DNA of 64,000 bases from Microbacterium sp. TNHR37B (GCF_001620065.1 NZ_LQGV01000003.1:124001-188000), one strand, 5' to 3'; counted from the stretch's first letter, positions 11,412-20,408 are shown. Notes: generated from the letters alone by a model not told the origin. Translations and numbers: made by a program.

Positions 11412-12407
11412 TCACCCCGCGACGAGCCGAGTCGTGCCCGCCTCGTACTCGGTGAGATCGCCCGTCTCTCCCCGCCGCACCGCGCGGCCTCCGACCACGA
11501 TCATCGTGACGAGCAGCACCGCGAGCGCGAGAGTCCCGATACCGATCTTCACGGCCCACGGCCACGGCTGCGCCGTGACGAACCCCTCGACGAGACCGGC
11601 GAGAGCGAGGGCGAAGACGAGACCGATCGCGACGGTGACGAGGGAGCGGCCCGCCTCGGCGATGGCTTCCCCGCGCGAGCGCGGACCGGGGGCGACCCAC
11701 GCCCAGAAGATGTGGAGTCCCGCGGCGGCCGCGACGAAGACGCAGGTGAGTTCCAGCTGCCCGTGCGGGGCGATGTAGAGGAGGAACACGTCACCCCGCC
11801 CGTGCGCGAACAGCACGGCCCCCGCGGTCCCCACCCCGACCGCGTTCTGGATGACGACCATGATGGGCCAGAATCCGGTGATCCCGAAGAGCACGCACTG
11901 CGCGGCGATCCAGGCGTTGTTGGTCCACACCGTGCCCGCGAACACCGCCGCGGGGTTCTCGCTGTAGTACTCGGTGAAGGAGCTCTCGGCGTACTGCTCG
12001 AGCTGCGCCGCGTTCCCCAGCGCCGCGAGGGCCTGCGGATCGCGGGCGATCCAGCTGCCGGCGAGGGTCGCGACCACCAGGAAGAAGACGGCGACGGCGA
12101 GTGTCGTCCACCGCAGACGGTAGAGCGCCGCAGGCAGCTGACGAACGAAGAACCGTGGCACCTGCTGCAGGACGTTGTCCGGCGCACCGGTCAGTCGCAG
12201 CCGCGCCCGCGCGAGGAGAGTCGAGAGATGATCGCCTTCGGTGCTGCGACCGGCGGAGGTCTTGATCTCGGCGAGATCGGCGGACGCGGAACGGTAGCGC
12301 GAGACCAGCTCGTCGACCTCCGCCCCCGTGGGACGACGCACTCGACCCAGTTCGTCCAGACGCTCCCACTCGGCCCGTCGCGCAGCCGTGATCGCGTCGA
12401 GGTCCAT
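11412..12407 (-). CDS. SpoIIM-like (DUF95) membrane protein
   Basis: Stage II sporulation protein M family membrane protein, 331 aa. After a charged N-terminal helical region (about 1-95), six or so membrane helices run from about residue 105 to 320, including the family TVWTNNAWIAAQCVLFGITG region and a PHGQLEL motif. In non-sporulating actinobacteria such genes sit beside an RDD protein and a MoxR cluster; here the RDD gene is divergent. The ATG at 12407 is preferred because TACAGT lies seven bases before it, giving a leaderless start. ATG at 12425 is in frame but overlaps the divergent gene's start codon. Function unknown; possibly a membrane-associated partner of the MoxR/DUF58 system. 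Confidence 0.85.
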   Translation of the reverse strand: MDLDAITAARRAEWERLDELGRVRRPTGAEVDELVSRYRSASADLAEIKTSAGRSTEGDHLSTLLARARLRLTGAPDNVLQQVPRFFVRQLPAALYRLRWTTLAVAVFFLVVATLAGSWIARDPQALAALGNAAQLEQYAESSFTEYYSENPAAVFAGTVWTNNAWIAAQCVLFGITGFWPIMVVIQNAVGVGTAGAVLFAHGRGDVFLLYIAPHGQLELTCVFVAAAAGLHIFWAWVAPGPRSRGEAIAEAGRSLVTVAIGLVFALALAGLVEGFVTAQPWPWAVKIGIGTLALAVLLVTMIVVGGRAVRRGETGDLTEYEAGTTRLVAG

Positions 12408-12420
12408 GTGTTTCACTGTA
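12408..12420 (-). promoter_or_regulatory. Predicted -10 box and leaderless start of the spoIIM-like gene
   Basis: On the minus strand TACAGT is followed by seven bases (GAAACAC) and then the ATG at 12407, the spacing expected when transcription begins at the start codon. No convincing -35 is visible. Confidence 0.45.
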
Positions 12421-12423
12421 GTC

Positions 12424-13293
12424 ATGACGTCCCCGGGTGCTGCCGCCGAGATCCGACAGGACGAGGTGCTCACCGGTGAAGCCGTCGCTCTGGACGTGCA
12501 GGCGGTGGGTTTCTTCCTGCGGGCGCTGGGAGCGCTGATCGACGTCGTCGCCTCGGTCGCCGCCCTGGTCGCGTTCTGGACCGTGGCGGGTCTGGTCACG
12601 GGGTCGGGCGGCGACCTCGTGACCATGTCTCCCGTGCTCACGATCGCCACCATCGTGATCGTGCTGGTGGTGATCCCGACCGCCGTGGAGACCGCGACAC
12701 GCGGCCGGAGCCTGGGGAAGCTGGCGGTCGGCGGGCGGATCGTGCGCACCGACGGGGGCGCGATCGGCTTCCGGCACGCGTTCATCCGCGCCCTGACCGG
12801 CGTCCTGGAGATCTGGTTCACCGCGGGGGCGGTGGCAGGGCTCGTCGGCGTGTTCACTCCCCGCGCGCAACGACTCGGCGACCTCTTGGCCGGTACCTAC
12901 AGCGAGCGCACGCGCGCACCGCGCCTCCCCGCTCCGGCGGGAGACGTGCCCCCGGCGCTGACGGAATGGGCTCGGGTCGCCGACGTCGCCCGGCTCCCCT
13001 ACCGGGTCGCCCGACGGGCCGCGCAGTTCGTCCGCGGCGCAGACGGCCTGGATCCCGCCGCTCGCTCCCGAGCGGCGTTCCATCTCGCGGCGGAGGTCAG
13101 CGCGTTCGTGTCACCGGTCCCCGTTGCAGATCCCGAGACGTTCGTCCGCGCCGTCGTGGCCGTGCGGCGCGACCGTGAGTACCGCGCACTCCGCGGCGCC
13201 TCGGAGAGGGTCGACGCGCTGACAGCGACCGCTGCCGCCGCGCCCCGCGGGTTCCCGGTGCGTTCGGGTCCCTCGTCGCGGCCCGCCCGCTGA
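12424..13293 (+). CDS. RDD family membrane protein
   Basis: Membrane protein of 289 aa with the RDD domain at about 25-160. The RDD arginine-aspartate signature appears as FFLRALGALIDVV, and later elements include the ETATRGRSLGKLAVGGRIV loop and QRLGDLLAGTY. About three membrane helices are visible, followed by a cytoplasmic C-terminal domain of about 120 residues, seen also in other actinobacterial RDD proteins near MoxR. The ATG at 12424 shares bases with an in-frame ATG of the divergent gene. No clear ribosome site is seen. It converges on ahcY. Function unknown. Confidence 0.85.
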   Translation: MTSPGAAAEIRQDEVLTGEAVALDVQAVGFFLRALGALIDVVASVAALVAFWTVAGLVTGSGGDLVTMSPVLTIATIVIVLVVIPTAVETATRGRSLGKLAVGGRIVRTDGGAIGFRHAFIRALTGVLEIWFTAGAVAGLVGVFTPRAQRLGDLLAGTYSERTRAPRLPAPAGDVPPALTEWARVADVARLPYRVARRAAQFVRGADGLDPAARSRAAFHLAAEVSAFVSPVPVADPETFVRAVVAVRRDREYRALRGASERVDALTATAAAAPRGFPVRSGPSSRPAR

Positions 13294-13320
13294 CCCGATC
13301 CGGCGGTGACCGACGGCCCG

Positions 13321-14778
13321 TCAGTAGCGGTAGTGCTCCAGCTTGTAGGGCCCCTCCACGGGAACACCGATGTAGGCCGCCTGGTGAGGCGTTAGCTCGG
13401 TCAGCTCGACGCCGAGGGCCGAGAGGTGGAGACGCGCGACCTTCTCGTCGAGGAGCTTGGGGAGCACATACACTCCCGTCGGGTAGGCGTCGCGCCGCTC
13501 CCACAGCTCGAGCTGCGCGAGCACCTGGTTGGTGAAGGACGCGCTCATCACGAACGACGGGTGACCGGTCGCGTTGCCGAGGTTCATCAGGCGCCCCTCG
13601 GAGAGCACGAGGATGCTCCGTCCGGTGGGCAGACGCCACTCGTGGACCTGCGGCTTGATCTCGATACGTTCGGCGCCGGGAAGGGCTTCCAGCCCGGCCA
13701 TGTCGATCTCGTCGTCGAAGTGACCGACGTTCCCGACGATCGCGAGGTGCTTGAGCCCGAGCAGGTGGTCGACCGTCACGACGTGGGTGTTGCCGGTTCC
13801 CGTGATGAGGAGGTCAATCTCCCCGATCACCGACTCGAGGCGGGCGACCTGGAACCCGTCCATCGCCGCCTGCAGCGCGCAGATCGGGTCGATCTCCCCG
13901 ATGATGACGCGAGCGCCTTGTCCGCGCAGCGCCTCGGCTGCCCCCTTGCCCACGTCGCCGTAGCCGACGACGAAGGCCACCTTGCCCCCCATGAGCACGT
14001 CGGTGGCGCGGTTGATGCCATCGGGCAGCGAGTGGCGGATGCCGTACTTGTTGTCGAACTTCGACTTGGTGACGGAGTCGTTGACATTGATGCCGGGGAA
14101 CAGCAGACGCCCCGCGGCGTGGAGCTCGTACAGTCGGTGAACTCCGGTGGTGGTCTCCTCGGTGACGCCGAGGATGCCCGCGGCCATGCGGGTGAACCGC
14201 TGCGGATCGCGTGCCAGCGACGCGCGTAGCGTCTGGAGCACGATGCGGTACTCCGCCGAGTCCCCCTCCTGCGCATCGGGGACGACGCCCGCCGCCTCGA
14301 ACTCCACGCCCTTGTGCACGAGCAGGGTCGCATCGCCGCCGTCGTCGAGGATCAGGTTGGGTCCGTCAAAGCCCTCGGCCGACCAGTCGAAGATCCGGTC
14401 GGCGAAGTCCCAGTATTCCTCCAGCGTCTCGCCCTTGAAGGCGAAGACGGGGACACCGGCGGGCTCGTCGACGGTTCCCGTCGGCCCCACCGCGACCGCG
14501 GCGGCCGCCTCGTCCTGAGTGGAGAAGATGTTGCAGCTGGCCCAGCGCACCTGCGCGCCCAGGGCGACGAGCGTCTCGATCAGCACCGCTGTCTGCACCG
14601 TCATGTGGAGCGAGCCGGCGATCCGTGCCCCGGCGAGGGGACGAGTGTCGGCGAACTCCGCACGCAGGGCCATGAGCCCGGGCATCTCGTTCTCGGCGAG
14701 GCGGATCTGATGACGGCCCGCCTCGGCGAGCGAGAGGTCGGCGACGACGAAGTCGAGAGATGTCACGGAAGTCGGCAT
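13321..14778 (-). CDS. ahcY: Adenosylhomocysteinase (S-adenosylhomocysteine hydrolase)
   Basis: Cytoplasmic NAD-dependent enzyme converting S-adenosylhomocysteine to adenosine and homocysteine, clearing the product of methyltransferases. Length 485 aa is normal. Visible motifs: [11 protein letters not shown], the substrate site [15 protein letters not shown], the catalytic Lys/Asn region [13 protein letters not shown], the NAD-binding [25 protein letters not shown], and the conserved C-terminal tail ending HYRY that reaches into the neighbouring subunit. The ATG at 14778 starts where homology begins. mtrAB and ahcY lie close together in many actinobacteria; here the MoxR-type cluster and a katG cassette separate them. 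Confidence 0.97.
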   Translation of the reverse strand: MPTSVTSLDFVVADLSLAEAGRHQIRLAENEMPGLMALRAEFADTRPLAGARIAGSLHMTVQTAVLIETLVALGAQVRWASCNIFSTQDEAAAAVAVGPTGTVDEPAGVPVFAFKGETLEEYWDFADRIFDWSAEGFDGPNLILDDGGDATLLVHKGVEFEAAGVVPDAQEGDSAEYRIVLQTLRASLARDPQRFTRMAAGILGVTEETTTGVHRLYELHAAGRLLFPGINVNDSVTKSKFDNKYGIRHSLPDGINRATDVLMGGKVAFVVGYGDVGKGAAEALRGQGARVIIGEIDPICALQAAMDGFQVARLESVIGEIDLLITGTGNTHVVTVDHLLGLKHLAIVGNVGHFDDEIDMAGLEALPGAERIEIKPQVHEWRLPTGRSILVLSEGRLMNLGNATGHPSFVMSASFTNQVLAQLELWERRDAYPTGVYVLPKLLDEKVARLHLSALGVELTELTPHQAAYIGVPVEGPYKLEHYRY

Positions 14779-14860
14779 CCGCCCATTCTCCCACCCCGGG
14801 GGCCGACCCGGTCGCCGCGTGTCACGGACTCCGCGACGGGCGAGATCGAGTCGTGTCGAT

Positions 14861-15067
14861 TCAGACGCGCAGAGTCTCGTGCCGCACGACCACCCATCCC
14901 TTGGGCACCGACAGCCGGTCGGTGTGAATCGCGCAGAGGTCGTGGGCATGCGGATCGTTGCCGCCGCCGAGGGGACCGAGAGCGGCCATCTGGTCGCCGT
15001 AGTCGAACGTCAACGTCGTGACCGCTTCGCGGGCGCACGCCACCTTGGAGCAGAGTCTGTCACGCAT
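14861..15067 (-). CDS. DUF3499 family protein
   Basis: Small conserved actinobacterial protein (68 aa). Recognisable pattern: [18 protein letters not shown] near the N-terminus, then [18 protein letters not shown], and PKGWVVVR. The paired cysteines and histidines (C6, C11 and a later DLCxxH) suggest a small metal-binding fold; this is inference. It is divergent from the metallopeptidase-like gene and upstream of ahcY with an 82-base gap. In actinobacteria DUF3499 and the metallopeptidase-like protein are usual neighbours near whiB2 and manA. Function unknown. Confidence 0.85.
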   Translation of the reverse strand: MRDRLCSKVACAREAVTTLTFDYGDQMAALGPLGGGNDPHAHDLCAIHTDRLSVPKGWVVVRHETLRV

Positions 15068-15143
15068 CGCTTCTACGGTACCCAGCCGACCGCCGGTGCC
15101 GACCGCGCCGCGCCGGGGCCGTCCGATCGACGCCCCGGCCGCA

Positions 15144-15156
15144 TAGGATGATCGGC
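15144..15156 (+). promoter_or_regulatory. Predicted -10 box for leaderless metallopeptidase-like gene
   Basis: TAGGAT (15144-15149) is followed by seven bases and then ATG at 15157, the spacing of a leaderless transcript. This overlaps an ATG at 15148, which is therefore unlikely to be the true start. Confidence 0.55.
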
Positions 15157-15588
15157 ATGATGAGGCGCCGACGCACCGCTTCGCCCGCCCGCCCGAATCG
15201 CCACGGCCGACACGGACGCCTCGATCGCAGTTCCGTGGTGCGACCGCCGCTGCCGCCCCTCGAGACGCGGGCGGACAAGTTCGATCTCGCCGTCGGGACC
15301 GCAGCCGAGTTCCTGCGCAGCGCCTGGTCGGAGCTGCGTGACGTGCGCTTCGAAGTGGCGGCGATGCCGCCGTCGACCGACGAGGACGGGATCCCGCGGT
15401 GGAGCGCCCTCCCCGACGAGAAGCGGATCATCCTCTACCGCTTTCCGATCGAGCGGCTGAGCCACCTGCACCGCAACGACGACCTGCACCGGCGCATGAT
15501 GATCGAGAGTTGTGTGTTCCGCGCTGCTGCGGAGTACCTCGACCGCGACCCGTGGGACCTCGGCCCCGAGCGGTTCCGCTTCTTCTGA
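15157..15588 (+). CDS. Metallopeptidase-family (zincin-like, DUF1025-type) protein
   Basis: Protein of 143 aa, similar in size and context to actinobacterial proteins annotated as metallopeptidase family. After a basic N-terminus (about 1-30) comes a globular part with FEVAAMPPS, LPDEKRIILYRFPIER and a C-terminal helix region ESCVFRAAAEYLDRDPWDLGPERF. The helix is where the zinc motif HExxH would be in active members; no HExxH is present, so it is probably not a working peptidase, or the family assignment is only structural. The start is placed at 15157 by the -10 box. The divergent DUF3499 neighbour supports the identification. Confidence 0.65.
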   Translation: MMRRRRTASPARPNRHGRHGRLDRSSVVRPPLPPLETRADKFDLAVGTAAEFLRSAWSELRDVRFEVAAMPPSTDEDGIPRWSALPDEKRIILYRFPIERLSHLHRNDDLHRRMMIESCVFRAAAEYLDRDPWDLGPERFRFF

Positions 15589-15605
15589 GCGGTTCCGTCT
15601 CTTCT
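15568..15605. repeat. Tandem 19-base duplication at a gene 3' end
   Basis: Units 15568-15586 and 15587-15605 both begin GAGCGGTTCCG and end TCTTCT, differing only in two central bases (CT versus TC). The first unit encodes the last residues of the metallopeptidase-like protein and the stop codon spans the junction. Confidence 0.8.
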
Positions 15606-15648
15606 GAGTGATTCCCGCCTCACGGCGCGATCGCGGATCGGCGGCGCG

Positions 15649-17049
15649 CTACTGCGTGAACACCACGACCGGCTCCGATGCCGCATCAGCCGGAACGACG
15701 TCGTAGCCGGCCAGCGATCCAGGGCCGTAGTAGGTGACATTGGCGCGCAGGCGCGCGCCACCCCCGTCGATCGAATAGACGGCGCCGGACTGCACCGCCA
15801 CCCGCGCGGACGATCCCGCCTCGATCGTGATCTCCTGCTCACCGTCAGGACCGGTCAGGCGCATCCGGGCGGCAGCATCCGAGTCGTTGGACACCGTGAG
15901 CTTGGGCGACGGGCCGGCGGCGACCGCCACGAGACTCGGAACGTTGAGGGCGGCCGGTGCCGTATGCCAGGCGAAATCGGACCCCGCGCCGAAGCCCGTC
16001 GTCGTCCACGCCGCCGTGACGATCGGCTCGTCCGCGATGACCTCGACGCGGTAAGCGTTGCGCGCCAGCGACCCCAACTCCAGCTCCGCCGGCACACCAG
16101 CCAGCAGCGGCAGCGTATCGGTCACCGTGGAGCCTCCCCCCAGGGGGGTGAGGACGACGCGCGCCTCGGTGTCTGACGACGGTGCGAGGACGCGCAAGAC
16201 GGTGGCGGACTCCGACGCGCCGGCCTGACCCGGCGCTGCGACCACCGAGAGGGCGGGGATCACCTGCCGCGTGGCCGGCGCGGCTGTGACACCGACCTGG
16301 TCGACGCCGCCGGGCACGAGCGTCCGGGTGATGCTCGCCTGCAGGCTCACCTGCACCGGGGCGCCCGACGACGTGACACGCACGACCGGGCTCTCCTCGC
16401 CCAGAGCGACCGTCGCCAGCGGAACGACGCGTTGCGTGCGCGGGGCGACGACGATCCCGGTCGCCGCAGCCGGCTCCGTCGCCCCCTGCGCCCCGTAGAC
16501 CGTGAGCGATACCTCGGCGGCAACCGCCGAGGGGTTGGCGATCAGGAGGAGATCGGCAGCGCCGGTGGTGCCGCTGCCACCGGCGATCCAGGACTCCAGC
16601 CGCGGCGGCGCACACGACGAGGCCGCGAACCCGCGGAGGTCCTCATCGGAAACGGTGGTGGACCCGGCGGCCGCGAGATCGGTGCGCTTCCCATCGACCG
16701 GAAGGGCCTCGAGCGCTTCGGGACCCGCCCCGCCCGCCACGTCCGGGGCAGCGAGTCGCGCCGTCGTCGCCTCGAGCGCACCCACCCCGGTGGCGGCGGA
16801 GATCTCCGAGTCCGCCGCGTCGGCGAGCTGGCCGGCATCGGCGGCGTTGCGCCCTGCGGCCAACACCGGACCGACGCACGAGAGGGTCGATGCCGTCGGC
16901 CGCGGCTGAGCGGTGACCGAGACCGGCTCCCGCTCCACACTCGGCCAGGGCAGGACGACGGCGGCACCGAGGCCCACCACGAGCGCGGCGGAGACCGCCG
17001 CACCGATGCCGGCTCGGCGCCCCATTCTGCGAGAGTCCGTCGGCATCAC
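15649..17049 (-). CDS. DUF5719 family secreted/anchored protein
   Basis: Protein of 466 aa with an N-terminal membrane helix or signal at about residues 12-33 (GIGAAVSAALVVGLGAAVVL), then an extracytoplasmic region made of repeated beta-sandwich-like segments. These repeat patterns such as DLLLIANPSAVAAEVSLTV and VPLATVAL, as in actinobacterial DUF5719 proteins. GTG at 17049 and ATG at 17046 are both possible starts, overlapping the upstream glycosyltransferase stop. The tight overlap implies a functional pair with the large membrane glycosyltransferase, perhaps an extracytoplasmic partner; that role is inferred. Two cysteines (about C57 and C156) could form a disulphide. Confidence 0.75.
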   Translation of the reverse strand: MMPTDSRRMGRRAGIGAAVSAALVVGLGAAVVLPWPSVEREPVSVTAQPRPTASTLSCVGPVLAAGRNAADAGQLADAADSEISAATGVGALEATTARLAAPDVAGGAGPEALEALPVDGKRTDLAAAGSTTVSDEDLRGFAASSCAPPRLESWIAGGSGTTGAADLLLIANPSAVAAEVSLTVYGAQGATEPAAATGIVVAPRTQRVVPLATVALGEESPVVRVTSSGAPVQVSLQASITRTLVPGGVDQVGVTAAPATRQVIPALSVVAAPGQAGASESATVLRVLAPSSDTEARVVLTPLGGGSTVTDTLPLLAGVPAELELGSLARNAYRVEVIADEPIVTAAWTTTGFGAGSDFAWHTAPAALNVPSLVAVAAGPSPKLTVSNDSDAAARMRLTGPDGEQEITIEAGSSARVAVQSGAVYSIDGGGARLRANVTYYGPGSLAGYDVVPADAASEPVVVFTQ

Positions 17050-19862
17050 CGCTCACCTCCGACCACACGCGGCCGGCGACGGGATTGCCGAATGCTCGCC
17101 GCGGTGGGAACGGCGAGGAGGAGCGTCACGACGACGATGCCCAGCTGCGCGGCCGCCACGCTCCACGCCGTGGCCCGCTCCGATGCGCTCGGCGCCCGCG
17201 GTGTCACCTCGTCGCGCACGAACCAGAGCTGTCCCTTGCCGGTCTCCCCCACCGCCTCCAGGCCGTCCCGGCGATCGAGCGCGGCTTGCGCTGCCAGCCG
17301 GGTCACCCGCGCGTCGTCGCTCTGCCCCGCATTGCCGCCGGGGGCGTCGAGGAGGATGTAGGCGATCCCGTGGTCGGCGAGCCGCGACACGACATCGCCG
17401 GCGGACCCGGTGATGAGGTCGGCGGTGACGGACGCGGTCGTCTCGTCAGCTGTCGTCGCGTGCTGCCTCGACGACTGCAGCGTCGTCTGCCCGCCGAGGG
17501 TGACGCTTCCTCCCCAGACCACCGTGCTCACGACACCGCCCTCGCGCTGCGGCGTGAGCACGAGGGTCGCCGTCCCGGGACCACCACGCCCCTCCGCGCT
17601 CACGTAGGCGGGCAGGGTGCTGTCGGGTCCGTTGTCGATCTGGGCCTGGTCGCGGGGGAAGGCCGTCATGGCCGGCACGGCGAGCACGACGAGGGCGACG
17701 AGCGGAACCGCTGCGGCCACCCCTCGCCAGGTCCGCGCCGGCAGGGCGGCCAGCGCGAGCGCCGCGGCACCCAGCAGTCCCGCCCATGCCAGACTCAGTC
17801 CGGCGCCGGGCCACACCGTCACGGGCGTCGCGCCGGCGGCGGACAATTGGACGCCCGACGCGACGAGTGCCGTCACGACGCCGAGCCCCACGCTGACGTA
17901 GCAGACCGCCACCGGCGCCATCCGCGACATGGCCGGCGCGGCCAGGGCCAGCAGCAGGATGGGGACGATCAGGAGCGCCATCCATCCGGCTGCCTCGCCG
18001 ACGATCCCCGCCCATCCGGCGACGTCGTCGGTCGGGAAGCCGGCGGCGATCCCCAGGCGCCCCCACACATCGTCGCGAGGCGTGGCGAACGGTGCGGGCA
18101 CCCCGGGATCGGCGAACAGTGCCCAGCCCTCACCCGCCCGGAGGCGGTGCCAGACGAGGGGTGCGGCGGCGACGGCGGAGGGGATCACGAGCCAGACCAC
18201 CCGCGCGGCGCCGCGGCCACCGCGGCGGCTCAGGACGAGCACGAGGACCAGGAGCCAGAGGACGAGGATCGCCGGGGCGAGCGAGGGGGCGCAGGCCACG
18301 ACCGCGGCGAGGATCAACGACGCCGACGCCGCCGCGGTCCACGATCGGTGAGCGACGGCGCCGGTCGTGAAGAGCCACGGCAGAAGGAGATGGACGAGGA
18401 CCGCGGTCGGCCGACCGTGCAGGAGAGCCGCGAGGAACGTCGGCGCCAGCGCCCATCCGATCGCCACGAGGGCGCGCGGGAGAGGCTTCTCGGTGAGGCG
18501 GGTCGCCGCGAACCACCCGCCGAGCGCCGCGAGCGGCAGCGCCAGGATCCACAACGCCACGAGCGCGCGCGACGGCTCCCACGGACTCAGGGATCCCAGA
18601 GCGGCCACGACGGCCGAGAAGGGATCGGCGGGGCCCACGGTGTCCCAGCCGAGGGGACGGGGACCTGCGAGCGCGTCGGCCCACAGCGCGGCCACCGTCG
18701 TCCGCAGCGGCGCGAGCGCCCCTCCGCCCAACGCGGGCCAAGCCAACAGGGCCGGGAAGGCCGCGAGCGAGACAGCCAACGCGACGACGACGATCCATAC
18801 CCCGCCATCGCCACGGAAGAACCCGAGTTCGGACCGCGCCTGACCGGCGCCACCCTCGTCGTCGAGTCGATGCCGCAGCTGTCGCCCGCCGATCCGGAGC
18901 GGGGCCAGCTGCGACCAGGAGACGCGCTGCACCCGGCGGATGCCGGCGCGGGCCCGGACGATCGAAGGGATCCGCAACGCGGCGACGATCGTCGCCCCCA
19001 GCTCCGGCGCGATGCGTCCGGGTCTCTTGGCGAGCAAGTGTGCCGCGCTTCTCAGGACGGCGAGCGGACCGAAAGTGAGCCAGTGCAGCAGCAGCAGTGG
19101 TCCGGCCGCGTACACCAGCCGGCGATGCACCTGCGCGAGACGGCTGTGATAGGCCGACCGCCGGCGTCCTGCCGCCCCGGCATCGTCGTCACGCTCCTCG
19201 GCAGCACCCACCGCGACCACGGCTGCCGGCGTGAGAGCCACCCGGCTGCCCGACAGCCGGGCGCGCACGCTCAGATCCAGCCCCTCGTCCGCTCCGCGCA
19301 AGGCCGGGTCCACCCCGTCGAGCAGACGCCACATCTCGGCGCGCACGAGAAGGCCGCGCACGTCGGCGCCCAGGACGTCCTCGCGGGCGTCGTGCTGGCC
19401 CTGGTCGTGCTCGTCGTCGGCCAGACCCACCGTGCGCCCGAACCGGGTCATCGACACCCCGAGGGAGACGATGTGGGCGCGATCCTCCCACCGCACGAGC
19501 TTGGGAGCGGCCACCGCGACCGAGGGAGCCGTCTCCAGTGCAGCCGCGAGAGCCGCCAAGGCGTCCGGCTCGGGCGCGCAGTCATGGCCGAGCAACCAGA
19601 CCGCGTTCCCGTCGAGACGGTGCGAGGCCATTCGCAGGCCTTCCGCGAATGTCGTCGAGCGCCCCGCCGTGATGACCGCTTCGGCCCCGGACGTGGCAGC
19701 GACCTCTGCCGAGGCCCGGTCGTCACCACAGAGCACGATCGTGATCGCGTCGACGGGGCGCGTCTGATTCGCCACGGCGGTGAGCGTGCGGCGCAGACGG
19801 ATGTCCGCAGCGACACGCCCCTCGGGGCGCACGATCAGGAGGGCGTGTACACGGGCGGGCAT
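17046..19862 (-). CDS. Large membrane glycosyltransferase, GT2 N-domain
   Basis: Protein of 938 aa with an N-terminal GT2-like domain (about 1-240) in which the canonical motifs are weak: LCGDDRAS near residue 50, LLGHDCAPEPDAL in place of the usual DxD, and LGADVRGLLVRAEMW then GADEGLDLSVRARL. A membrane helix pair follows near 255-290. From about 355 onward there are a dozen or more hydrophobic segments, resembling polyprenyl-linked glycosyltransferases. The ATG at 19862 follows the GGGCGGGC context without a strong ribosome site. The stop overlaps the DUF5719 gene. It may build or modify an envelope glycan; donor and acceptor unknown. It lies downstream of whiB on the same strand. Confidence 0.8.
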   Translation of the reverse strand: MPARVHALLIVRPEGRVAADIRLRRTLTAVANQTRPVDAITIVLCGDDRASAEVAATSGAEAVITAGRSTTFAEGLRMASHRLDGNAVWLLGHDCAPEPDALAALAAALETAPSVAVAAPKLVRWEDRAHIVSLGVSMTRFGRTVGLADDEHDQGQHDAREDVLGADVRGLLVRAEMWRLLDGVDPALRGADEGLDLSVRARLSGSRVALTPAAVVAVGAAEERDDDAGAAGRRRSAYHSRLAQVHRRLVYAAGPLLLLHWLTFGPLAVLRSAAHLLAKRPGRIAPELGATIVAALRIPSIVRARAGIRRVQRVSWSQLAPLRIGGRQLRHRLDDEGGAGQARSELGFFRGDGGVWIVVVALAVSLAAFPALLAWPALGGGALAPLRTTVAALWADALAGPRPLGWDTVGPADPFSAVVAALGSLSPWEPSRALVALWILALPLAALGGWFAATRLTEKPLPRALVAIGWALAPTFLAALLHGRPTAVLVHLLLPWLFTTGAVAHRSWTAAASASLILAAVVACAPSLAPAILVLWLLVLVLVLSRRGGRGAARVVWLVIPSAVAAAPLVWHRLRAGEGWALFADPGVPAPFATPRDDVWGRLGIAAGFPTDDVAGWAGIVGEAAGWMALLIVPILLLALAAPAMSRMAPVAVCYVSVGLGVVTALVASGVQLSAAGATPVTVWPGAGLSLAWAGLLGAAALALAALPARTWRGVAAAVPLVALVVLAVPAMTAFPRDQAQIDNGPDSTLPAYVSAEGRGGPGTATLVLTPQREGGVVSTVVWGGSVTLGGQTTLQSSRQHATTADETTASVTADLITGSAGDVVSRLADHGIAYILLDAPGGNAGQSDDARVTRLAAQAALDRRDGLEAVGETGKGQLWFVRDEVTPRAPSASERATAWSVAAAQLGIVVVTLLLAVPTAASIRQSRRRPRVVGGER

Positions 19863-19951
19863 GACGACGTCAGCCTAGACGCGGCAGCGGCCGTACCCGG
19901 CGGCCGCAGCGGCGATTCCCGGGATGGGGAGTCGCGCCGCCGCGTCGGGGC

Positions 19952-20272
19952 TCAGACCGCGCGGCGCTTGAGCTTGCGGCGCTCGCGCTCGCTGAGACCA
20001 CCCCAGATGCCGAAACGCTCGTCGTTCTGGAGGGCGTACTCGAGGCACTCGCCACGCACGTCGCACGAGGTGCAGATGCGCTTGGCGTCACGAGTGGATC
20101 CGCCCTTCTCGGGGAAGAAGGCCTCGGGATCGGTCTGAGCGCACAACGCATCGGACTGCCAGGCGAGAGCGCCATCCTCCTCGGCGTCGGACACCCGACG
20201 AACGCCGGGGACTCCGAGGTTGACGGGGTCGACGAACCAATTCTCGGGGACGCCGGAACGGTAAGCCGCCAT
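19952..20272 (-). CDS. whiB2: WhiB-family iron-sulfur transcription factor (WhiB2/WhmD-like)
   Basis: Regulator of 106 aa with a [4Fe-4S]-binding set of four cysteines: C44, C67, C70 and C76 in the C-x22-CxxC-x5-C pattern. The G[IV]WGG turn GIWGGLSERER (88-98) and a basic C-terminal tail for DNA binding follow. WhiB2/WhmD proteins are linked to septation in actinobacteria. The long N-terminus and location beside manA and the metallopeptidase/DUF3499 genes fit WhiB2. GGGAG precedes the ATG, and a strong promoter (20321-20349) gives a leader of about 40 bases. The symbol rests on context as well as motif. Confidence 0.88.
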   Translation of the reverse strand: MAAYRSGVPENWFVDPVNLGVPGVRRVSDAEEDGALAWQSDALCAQTDPEAFFPEKGGSTRDAKRICTSCDVRGECLEYALQNDERFGIWGGLSERERRKLKRRAV

Positions 20273-20320
20273 ATCGCTCTCCCACCTGTGTCGCCTTGCG
20301 CTGTTGCGCGTGTGGGATTA

Positions 20321-20349
20321 ATTACACCCGTGTCATTCGATCAGGTCAA
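20321..20349 (-). promoter_or_regulatory. Promoter of whiB
   Basis: Minus-strand -35 TTGACC (complement of 20344-20349), 17-base spacer, and -10 TGTAAT (complement of 20321-20326). This is the best sigma-70-type match in the window, ending about 48 bases before the whiB start. Confidence 0.75.
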
Positions 20350-20390
20350 GTCGCAGATCGTAAACCCTCAATGCGGGATTGAAGCTTCTT

Positions 20391-20408
20391 GACACGCCCG
20401 GGCGTGTC
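20391..20408. other. Perfect 18-base palindrome downstream of manA
   Basis: Perfect self-complementary sequence, half-site GACACGCCC, between the manA stop and the whiB promoter. A second palindrome GAAGCTTC (20381-20388) lies next to it. It could be a manA terminator hairpin, although no T-run follows, or a protein-binding site. Confidence 0.5.

Noticed and set aside
14779..14860. Possible SAH-sensing riboswitch before ahcY
   Set aside because: The 82-base gap shows no pseudoknot-like paired elements that I could identify.
17085..20138. Plus-strand open frame of 1017 codons opposite the large glycosyltransferase
   Set aside because: Arg/Gly/His-rich, spans two real genes and an intergenic gap, no domain or ribosome site.
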